Part shown: positions 1-5,961 of the stretch, piece by piece
Layout: the number at the start of each line of letters is the position of its first letter
How positions within the stretch are numbered: the first letter of the stretch is position 1
Position numbers and translations under genes: made by a program
The notes under the pieces: generated by a model
Seen by the model: the letters and a program-made list of their open reading frames with translations, nothing else
What the model was told of the DNA's origin: nothing
The model's database searches: none
From: Candidatus Hydrogenedentota bacterium
GTDB taxonomy: Bacteria > Hydrogenedentota > Hydrogenedentia > Hydrogenedentiales > CAITNO01
DNA length: 12,833 nt
NCBI GenBank assembly: GCA_903922535.1
Contig: CAIXUF010000177.1
Coordinates: 1 to 12,833 of the forward strand
Reading direction: 5' to 3'

Positions 1-3000
1 GACCTGTCCCACCCGGCATTCAGCAACCTTTTTGTGCAGACGGAGCTGGTGCGTTCCCGCCAGGCTATCCTTTGCACCCGCCGTCCCCGTTCCGCCCAGG
101 AACGGCCGCCCTGGATGGTGCACCTGATGACGGTGCAGGGCGAGGCAGGCGGAACAATCACCTTCGAAACGGACCGGGCGAAGTTTATCGGAAGGGGCCG
201 GACCCTGGTGTCACCGGCGGCGATGGTGCGCCAAGGGCGCCTGTCCGACAGCGAGGGGGCGGTGCTCGATCCCATCGTCTCCATTCGCGGGACCGTCCAC
301 ATTGAACCGAACGGGACGGCGCGCATGGATTTCGTCACGGGTGTTGCCGAGACGCGCGAGGCCGCCGCGGCGCTGATCGAAAGGTATCATGATCCCCGCC
401 TGACCGATCGTGTCTTTGAACTGGCCTGGACGCACAGCAATGCCGAACTGCACCACCTCAACGCCGTGGAGGCCGAAGCCCAGATCTACGGGCGTCTGGC
501 CGGTTCGGTCATCTACGCGACGGCGCTTCTGCGCGCAAGCTCCTCCATTCTGGTGCGCAACACCCGCGGGCAGTCGGGGCTTTGGGGACACGGAATATCG
601 GGAGACCTGCCCATCATTCTGATCCGCGTCCGTGACCGGGAGAGGCTGGATCTGGTGCGTCAGGCGGTACAGGCGCACGCCTATTGGCGGATGAAGGGGC
701 TGAACGTCGATCTGGTCATTTGGAACGAGGACCATTCGGCCTATCGCCAGGAGTTGCATGACTCCATCATGGGCTTCATTGCGGCCAGCGCGGAGGCGGG
801 GCTGGTGGACAAGCCCGGCGGTGTGTTTGTCAGCCGGGGAGAGCAGATTGCCGAGGAGGATCGCGTTCTGCTTCAGGCGGTGGCCAGCGTCGTGCTTGTG
901 GATGACGCCGGCACCTTTCGCGACCAGGTGGAGCGGCGCAGCCGCGCCCAGGCGCCCATGGCGCCGCTCAAGCCGGCGCACCGCCGGGCGGCCATGGCCG
1001 CGGTGGAAATGGCCAAGTATGACCTGGCTTTCTTTAACGGCCTCGGCGGTTTTACCCACGACGGCCGCGAATACATCATGATCCTGAATCCCGGCGAGAA
1101 CACCCCCGCGCCCTGGGTCAACGTTATCGCCAACCCGCAGTTCGGTACGGTCGTGTCGGAGAGCGGCGGCGTCTACACGTGGGCCGAAAACAGCCACGAC
1201 TTCCGTCTAACCCCCTGGAGCAATGATCCTGTGAGCGGTGGCGGCGGCGAGGCTTTGTACCTCCGCGACGAGGAGAGCGGCCGCTTCTGGTCCCCCTCTC
1301 CGCAGCCCGCCCGCGGTGCCCAGGCATATGTCTCCCGCCACGGTTTCGGCTACAGCATTTTCGAGTACCAGGAGGACGGCATTGCCAGCGAACTGACCCT
1401 GTTCGTCGCCATGGATGCCCCGGTCAAATTCGCACGGATCAAGGTCATGAACCGATCCGGCCGCACGCGCCGCCTTTCCGTCACCGCCTACTGGGAACTG
1501 GTGCTGGGCGAGTCGCGGGACAAGACGCTCATGCATGTCGTCACGGAACTTGACCCGATAACCGGCGCAATCTTCGCGCGAAACGCCTACAACTCGGACT
1601 TTGGGGGACGGGTCGTGTTTGCCGGGACCAGCGAGACCGTGCACACCATCACGGGCGATCGTGCCGAGTTCCTCGGCCGCACCGGAACCCCGGCCGACCC
1701 TGCGGCCATGACCCGTGTCCGCCTTTCCGGCCGCATAGGCGCCGGCCTTGACCCCTGTGCCGCGATACAGGTACCGGTGAACCTGGAGGACGGGCAGGAA
1801 ACGGAGATAATCTTCATTCTGGGCGCGGCCGAGTCGGATGACCAGGCGCGGCACATCATTCAGCAGAGCCGGGGCGTCGCGGCGGCGCAGCGGGCACTGG
1901 AGGGCGTGTGGGACTACTGGGGCCGCACACTGGGCGCCCTCTATGTGGAGACACCGGATCAGGCCGTCAACTTCCTGGCCAACGGGTGGCTGATGTACCA
2001 AACCATCTCGTGCCGCATGTGGGCGCGCACGGGATTCTACCAGTCGGGCGGCGCCTACGGCTTCCGGGACCAGTTGCAGGACGCCATGGCCCTGCTGCAC
2101 GCGGAACCGCTTCTGCTCCGCGCCCACCTGCTTCGTGCGGCCGCCAGACAGTTTCATGAAGGCGACGTGCAGCATTGGTGGCACCTGCCGTCGGGGCGGG
2201 GTGTGCGGACGCACTGCTCAGATGACTATCTGTGGCTGCCGTACGCCGTGTGCCGTTACGTGACCGCCACGGGGGACACCGGTGTGCTGGAGGAGCGTGT
2301 GCCCTTCCTCAACGCGCGCCCCCTTCGCCAGGAGGAGGATTCCTACTACGACCTGCCGCATGTCTCCGACGAGACCGGCACGCTGTACGAACACTGCGCG
2401 CGCGCGGTTGGCTACGGCCTGCGGTTCGGGGCGCACAACTTGCCCCTGATGGGCAGCGGCGACTGGAACGACGGGATGAATCTCGTGGGGGAGGAGGGCA
2501 AAGGCGAGAGCGTCTGGCTCGGCTTCTTCCTGTATGACGTGCTCACCCGTTTTGCCGAACTGGCGCGCGGAAAGGATGAGCGCGCGTTCGCGGACAAGTG
2601 CCTGGCCGAAGCGGAACGGCTTCGGCTGCACATAGAAGACACGGCGTGGGACGGGCAATGGTACCGGCGGGCCTTTTTCGACAACGGCGAACCGCTCGGC
2701 TCCGCCGAAAACAGCGAGTGCCAAATCGACTCCATTCCACAAAGCTGGTCCGTTCTCTCGGGCGCGGGCGAACCCGGCCGCACCCACACCGCGATGGACA
2801 GCGTGGACCGCAGGCTGGTTCACCGGGACACGCAATTGGTCCAGCTTTTTGATCCCCCCTTCGACAAGTCCGACCTCAACCCGGGTTACGTCAAGGGATA
2901 CATCCCCGGTGTGCGCGAAAACGGCGGGCAATACACCCATGCGGCCGTGTGGGCCGCCATGGCATACGCCGCCATGGGGGACTCCAAACGCGCCTGGGAG

Positions 3001-3420
3001 CTGTTCTCGCTGCTCAGTCCGATTGCGCACGGCGCTTCAGCCGGGCACATGGACACCTACAAGGTGGAGCCCTATGTCATGGCGGCCGACATTTATGGCG
3101 CGGCCCCGCACACGGGTCGGGGCGGATGGACCTGGTACACCGGCGCGTCCGGCTGGATGTACCGGTTTATCACCGAGTCCCTGCTGGGCCTGCGGCTGGA
3201 GGCAGACCTTCTGCGGTTTAGTCCTTGTCTGCCGCCGGACTGGGACTCCTTCAAAATCAACTATCGCTACCGCGAGACCTTCTATCATATTGTTGTGCGC
3301 AACGGGGGCGGTGGAAAGCTCGTGAACCGGCTCGTCCTGGATGGGGAGTTACAGCCCAGCAAGACAGCCTGCCTGATTGACGACCGCGGCAAACACGACA
3401 TGGAAGTGGACGTTGATTGA
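1..3420 (+). CDS. Cyclic beta-1,2-glucan synthase-like protein, GH94 C-terminal part (5' partial)
   Basis: The frame is open from base 1, so the start lies upstream. A GTG at 34 is only an internal Val codon. Counting the first visible codon as 1, 1139 codons precede the TGA stop. Seen: an opening DLSHPAFSNLFVQTE block typical of NdvB/ChvB proteins; a first beta-sandwich-like part (to about 150); a helical linker (about 150-330); then a full GH94 catalytic module (about 340-1139). GH94 marks are DWNDGMN at 821-827, which carries the general-acid Asp of the family, ENGGQYTH ending at His980, and YTGASGW at 1046-1052; the last two match phosphate-site blocks of GH94 phosphorylases. In the family, cyclic beta-1,2-glucan synthases are about 2800-residue inner-membrane enzymes (GT84 plus GH94), and the GH94 part trims chain length by phosphorolysis. 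A stand-alone 1,2-beta-oligoglucan phosphorylase is the alternative; upstream sequence would decide. It converges on the next gene and is probably a separate unit. Confidence 0.85.
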   Translation, partial: DLSHPAFSNLFVQTELVRSRQAILCTRRPRSAQERPPWMVHLMTVQGEAGGTITFETDRAKFIGRGRTLVSPAAMVRQGRLSDSEGAVLDPIVSIRGTVHIEPNGTARMDFVTGVAETREAAAALIERYHDPRLTDRVFELAWTHSNAELHHLNAVEAEAQIYGRLAGSVIYATALLRASSSILVRNTRGQSGLWGHGISGDLPIILIRVRDRERLDLVRQAVQAHAYWRMKGLNVDLVIWNEDHSAYRQELHDSIMGFIAASAEAGLVDKPGGVFVSRGEQIAEEDRVLLQAVASVVLVDDAGTFRDQVERRSRAQAPMAPLKPAHRRAAMAAVEMAKYDLAFFNGLGGFTHDGREYIMILNPGENTPAPWVNVIANPQFGTVVSESGGVYTWAENSHDFRLTPWSNDPVSGGGGEALYLRDEESGRFWSPSPQPARGAQAYVSRHGFGYSIFEYQEDGIASELTLFVAMDAPVKFARIKVMNRSGRTRRLSVTAYWELVLGESRDKTLMHVVTELDPITGAIFARNAYNSDFGGRVVFAGTSETVHTITGDRAEFLGRTGTPADPAAMTRVRLSGRIGAGLDPCAAIQVPVNLEDGQETEIIFILGAAESDDQARHIIQQSRGVAAAQRALEGVWDYWGRTLGALYVETPDQAVNFLANGWLMYQTISCRMWARTGFYQSGGAYGFRDQLQDAMALLHAEPLLLRAHLLRAAARQFHEGDVQHWWHLPSGRGVRTHCSDDYLWLPYAVCRYVTATGDTGVLEERVPFLNARPLRQEEDSYYDLPHVSDETGTLYEHCARAVGYGLRFGAHNLPLMGSGDWNDGMNLVGEEGKGESVWLGFFLYDVLTRFAELARGKDERAFADKCLAEAERLRLHIEDTAWDGQWYRRAFFDNGEPLGSAENSECQIDSIPQSWSVLSGAGEPGRTHTAMDSVDRRLVHRDTQLVQLFDPPFDKSDLNPGYVKGYIPGVRENGGQYTHAAVWAAMAYAAMGDSKRAWELFSLLSPIAHGASAGHMDTYKVEPYVMAADIYGAAPHTGRGGWTWYTGASGWMYRFITESLLGLRLEADLLRFSPCLPPDWDSFKINYRYRETFYHIVVRNGGGGKLVNRLVLDGELQPSKTACLIDDRGKHDMEVDVD

Positions 3421-3602
3421 TGACCCTGTGCGGGTGTGGGATTTCCCTTCTTGGTTGCCGCCGTGGTTGAAGTCCAACCCTGAATCCTGGCCAAAGGCCC
3501 ATCAATTGCAGTCATCGCGACTATTGCGTGGTGCGGTTTGTGTTTCTCTGTCAGGCAAGGCGGGTCAAGCGTGGGGGAGAGGCATTCGCCGCTCTTAAGC
3601 CT

Positions 3603-5630
3603 CTACAAGCGGCTGTCGTAGACCCGTTCCCGGAGTGCCGGTTCCCGAAGCAGCATGGAGTGCAGAAAAGCCCAGCAGTAGACAAGGTGGCCTTCATATC
3701 CCGCGGGGTCCCCCTTCCAGTCGAAGACCTCCGCACCCGCGCCCATGTGGTCCACAAAACCGTTTTGGAATCCGCCCCCGTTGGGGAAAGCGCCCTCCCG
3801 CTGGCGTTTCAACATGGCATCAACAATCAGGTCGGCCTGGGCCGTCATCCCGGTCATATAGAGCGCGTTCAGCAAATAGGAAGTGTTGCTCACGCAGCAG
3901 CCGCCATTGAGGAACTGTTGGAAATCAAAATAGACCTCCATCTCTTCGCGGGGGATCGGGTGAAGGCTCACCGGCGTGCCAAGGTCGAAACGGTTGAAAC
4001 CCGTTTCCTGCAGTGCGCGCCAGTATTTCTCCAGCATCTCCCTGCCCTTGCCCGTTTCTATGAGACCATAATTGATGGCGAGGCTGGTGGGCGTGTCGGA
4101 ATGAATGTCGTGAAGCACCCCGTCCCGGCTCCTCCAGAAGCCCAGCCAGCCTGTTTCGGGATTGAAGAAGGCGGGCAGGAAGGCGGACTTCAACCGGTCG
4201 GCCTTCTGTTGATAGCAGTGCGCCTGTTCGCCTCGCCCCAACCGGTTCTCCAGTTCGGCCAAACCCCGCCAGGCGCGGTAGACCAGGATGTTTATGTAGG
4301 CGTTCTTGTGGCCGGAGCTGTAGCAGTCCCAGGCGCAGTCGGGATTGCGCGGGGGCCGTGATCCGCTGATTCCGCTTTGCTTCGATTCGACCAGGCCGTC
4401 GCCGTCCGTGTCGCGCCTTTCCATGTACGCCGAGATGAACTCCAGATCCTTGATGCGCCCCCTGAGCCACTCCACATCCCCGGAGGCTTTGACATATCCC
4501 CATGCGCCGATCAACACGGACGGATTCGCGTCCATTACGTTCTGGTTGTCACCGGGATTTCCTTCCTTTTCGTCCGCGTCTTCCCGGCCGGCCGTGCCTC
4601 CGGCGGTGTAGGCAATGAGGCCGTCCGCATTGGTCTTGTGGTCGATCCAATACTCGACCGCCCGCCGCAGAAGGGGCGGCATGGTGACGCCCGGAGCCAG
4701 TTCCGGCACCAGAAGTGTCGCGTCAACCAGCATGTACAGGACACTGCTTACAGGGTCGCTGAGCACGTTGTTGGCCCACACGCCGATCACGTTCCTGCTT
4801 CCCCCCGATGCGCCGCAGCTCAGTTGAATCAGATTGAACCAGCCCCGCCGCGCGGCCTTCCACTGCCCCTCGTCCATGAACCCGGCAGGCTTGGGCAGCA
4901 GCACGGGCGTGAACTCGATGCAGGAGGAAATGCCTTGGGGGGAGGTGGGCAGTTCCAGGGACATGGTCACCCATCTTTCTGAGCGGCTTCCTTCAATCCG
5001 TCCCGCAAGTCCCGGCTGTCCGGTGCAAGTCATCAACAACTGTCCCAAGTCGGGCGCGCTCAGAATGGCGGGAAGAGTGAACTTTCCATCCGCGGTCCAG
5101 TTATCGCCGATGACGCAGGTGACGGCCGTTGCCGGTTCGAAGGGAAAGACCAGTTCCAGTCGGTCCAACTCCCTGGAGATGTCCGCACTGGAAAACACCT
5201 GCATGCGCAGTTTGTCCGGCTGCACGGAGATTTCCCATGTCAGCTTCTTCTCATCGGAAACAGAGAGACAATACCGGACGGTCTCCGCGTCCGGTGTCTC
5301 CACTCCGGTCGGCGGAGTCAGCGCCTTGCCGTCCTTGAGCATGCGCAATACCAACGGTGCCTTGAGCAGGTTGATCCCGGCGCGGCCGGTCCCTTCTGTA
5401 TCGCATCCGAGTTTGGTGATGTGCGCGGATTCATGGTCCGCTTCAAGAACCAGTTGTAATGAGGATGATGAGCATGTCAAAGAAATGGGCGTTGACGGGG
5501 CCGTTTTTGGCCCCTCCTTTGCCTGGCAGACAGCCGTCGGGCTGCCCATGAAACAGACGGTTGCACCAATGGCCAGGACGGGGCACAACCAGCATCCAAC
5601 TCGGAGGCATTTCCATATCAGACGGTTCAT
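3603..5630 (-). CDS. Secreted six-hairpin (alpha/alpha)6 glycosidase-like protein, GH63/MGH1-like
   Basis: 675 residues, ATG at 5630-5628, TAG at 3605-3603. The frame stays open upstream to 6155, but this ATG has an AAGGAG 9 nt before it and starts a convincing signal peptide (MNRL..., hydrophobic core about 14-30, C-Q-A cleavage near 37). Upstream starts would run into the divergent gene. Residues about 40-330 look like a beta-sandwich. From about 340 to the end there are alternating helices and loops of an (alpha/alpha)6 barrel, with a DTDGDGL calcium-loop-like motif at 407-413 and a GAEVFDWKG block near the C-terminus (Glu634, Asp637), followed by GYEGHLVY. These blocks resemble GH63/MGH1-type and glycogen-debranching-like glycosidases, in which such acidic residues are catalytic candidates. 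It probably acts outside the cytoplasm on an oligosaccharide; the linkage cannot be read from sequence. A GH116- or GH15-like barrel is an alternative. Confidence 0.72.
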   Translation of the reverse strand: MNRLIWKCLRVGCWLCPVLAIGATVCFMGSPTAVCQAKEGPKTAPSTPISLTCSSSSLQLVLEADHESAHITKLGCDTEGTGRAGINLLKAPLVLRMLKDGKALTPPTGVETPDAETVRYCLSVSDEKKLTWEISVQPDKLRMQVFSSADISRELDRLELVFPFEPATAVTCVIGDNWTADGKFTLPAILSAPDLGQLLMTCTGQPGLAGRIEGSRSERWVTMSLELPTSPQGISSCIEFTPVLLPKPAGFMDEGQWKAARRGWFNLIQLSCGASGGSRNVIGVWANNVLSDPVSSVLYMLVDATLLVPELAPGVTMPPLLRRAVEYWIDHKTNADGLIAYTAGGTAGREDADEKEGNPGDNQNVMDANPSVLIGAWGYVKASGDVEWLRGRIKDLEFISAYMERRDTDGDGLVESKQSGISGSRPPRNPDCAWDCYSSGHKNAYINILVYRAWRGLAELENRLGRGEQAHCYQQKADRLKSAFLPAFFNPETGWLGFWRSRDGVLHDIHSDTPTSLAINYGLIETGKGREMLEKYWRALQETGFNRFDLGTPVSLHPIPREEMEVYFDFQQFLNGGCCVSNTSYLLNALYMTGMTAQADLIVDAMLKRQREGAFPNGGGFQNGFVDHMGAGAEVFDWKGDPAGYEGHLVYCWAFLHSMLLREPALRERVYDSRL

Positions 5631-5639
5631 TCTTGTTGT

Positions 5640-5645
5640 CTCCTT
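5640..5645 (-). promoter_or_regulatory. Shine-Dalgarno fixing the start of the minus-strand glycosidase gene
   Basis: On the minus strand this reads AAGGAG, 9 nt before the ATG at 5630. It decides the 675-residue start over the open extension to 6155: the segment above 5630 reads like non-coding leader and contains the palindrome at 5791-5810. Confidence 0.75.
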
Positions 5646-5708
5646 GGCGGAACTTCGTACATGGGTGCGTTTGCGGCCTTCGCATTCGGCTCGTGGCATT
5701 GTGCTCGG

Positions 5709-5723
5709 AGCCGCGAAACGGCT
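5709..5723. repeat. Small inverted repeat AGCCG-CGAAA-CGGCT in the minus-strand leader
   Basis: A 5-bp perfect stem around a 5-nt loop, about 80 nt upstream of the minus-strand ATG. It would form a short hairpin in that mRNA leader if the promoter lies farther out. It is short enough to be chance, and no function is shown. Confidence 0.3.
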
Positions 5724-5739
5724 GCAACATTTGTCCAGG

Positions 5740-5768
5740 AATCCAGAGTTCGGAAAGCAGAATCCAGA
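5740..5768. repeat. Short direct repeat AATCCAGA, two copies
   Basis: AATCCAGA occurs at 5740-5747 and again at 5761-5768, 21 bp start to start, about two helical turns. The surrounding sequence is A/purine-rich and unlike the neighbouring genes. It lies just left of the palindrome at 5791-5810 and may belong to the same inserted repeat unit. It could also be two binding sites on one helix face. Low confidence in either. Confidence 0.35.
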
Positions 5769-5790
5769 AGGATAAGAAGCAGAAGACAAT

Positions 5791-5810
5791 GGCAGACAAG
5801 AATGTCTGCC
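5791..5810. repeat. REP-like perfect palindrome GGCAGACA-AGAA-TGTCTGCC
   Basis: An 8-bp perfect stem with a 4-nt loop in the non-coding divergent region, set in a stretch of lower GC than the genes. Its form (compact, extragenic, purine-rich flanks) fits a dispersed REP-type palindrome of the kind moved by RAYT transposases. Only one copy is present here and no RAYT gene is in the window. It lies about 150 bp from either start codon and has no T-tract, so it is not an obvious terminator. A repressor operator is an alternative. Confidence 0.5.
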
Positions 5811-5924
5811 CGACTTTGGAATTTGCGGCAGCAGCACTGTGTCGTTTGCATGGCGGTGGAACCAGGTCCGATACTTGAGTTGTGTGAACCATCTCGTTGA
5901 ACCAAAGGGTGGCTGATGAATTGA

Positions 5925-5948
5925 CACGGCAATCTCAAGCCTGCCGTG
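5925..5948 (+). promoter_or_regulatory. Inverted repeat abutting the ribosome binding site of the beta-helix gene
   Basis: CACGGCA (5925-5931) and TGCCGTG (5942-5948) are perfect complements separated by 10 nt. The right arm ends 2 nt before the AGGAG at 5951-5955. In RNA it would be a 7-bp GC-rich hairpin at the edge of the ribosome binding site. In DNA it would be a 24-bp operator with half-sites 17 bp apart. Which of these applies, if any, cannot be decided from sequence. Confidence 0.4.
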
Positions 5949-5950
5949 GA

Positions 5951-5955
5951 AGGAG
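5951..5955 (+). promoter_or_regulatory. Shine-Dalgarno of the beta-helix protein gene
   Basis: AGGAG sits 6 nt before the ATG at 5962 and supports the start that gives a complete signal peptide. It is notable mainly because the inverted repeat at 5925-5948 ends right beside it. Confidence 0.7.
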
Positions 5956-5961
5956 CGCCTC

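Larger units (their letters stand above)
5631..5961. promoter_or_regulatory. Divergent intergenic control region between the two secreted-enzyme genes
   Basis: This 331-bp stretch separates two genes transcribed away from each other, so it must hold both leaders and probably both promoters. No convincing -35/-10 pair was found in either direction. A TTGACA at 5921-5926 has no matching -10 and lies too close to the ribosome binding site. The middle (about 5730-5830) is visibly poorer in G+C and richer in A than the flanking genes. It contains an 8-bp-stem palindrome (5791-5810), a repeated AATCCAGA (5740-5747 and 5761-5768), a small inverted repeat AGCCG/CGGCT (5709-5723), and a 7-bp inverted repeat beside the plus-strand ribosome binding site (5925-5948). 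Small ORFs across it on both strands have no family look and no ribosome binding sites. Confidence 0.6.

Noticed and set aside
34..36. GTG as the start codon of the glucan synthase-like gene
   Set aside because: The frame is open upstream to base 1, and the preceding codons read a conserved NdvB-type block (DLSHPAFSNLF), so the GTG is an internal Val.
211..2214. Long minus-strand ORFs opposite the glucan synthase-like gene (328 and 335 residues)
   Set aside because: Antisense shadows in GC-rich DNA. They show Arg/Pro/His-rich, low-order sequence with no domain, while the plus strand has clear GH94 motifs.
3465..3499. GGTTG-AAGTC-CAACC (3465-3479) and GGCC-AAA-GGCC (3489-3499) as terminators between the convergent genes
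   Set aside because: Stems are only 4-5 bp and neither has a T-tract on either strand. They are too weak to call, though the position would suit a bidirectional terminator.
3528..4361. 277-residue plus-strand ORF opposite the end of the glycosidase-like gene
   Set aside because: Covers the conserved barrel coding sequence in antisense; no ribosome binding site and no family features.
5561..5878. Small plus-strand ORF of 105 residues in the divergent region
   Set aside because: Starts inside the coding end of the minus-strand gene, has no ribosome binding site, and reads through the palindrome.
5921..5926. TTGACA as a -35 box
   Set aside because: No -10-like hexamer at 16-18 bp; that position falls on the inverted repeat and the ribosome binding site.
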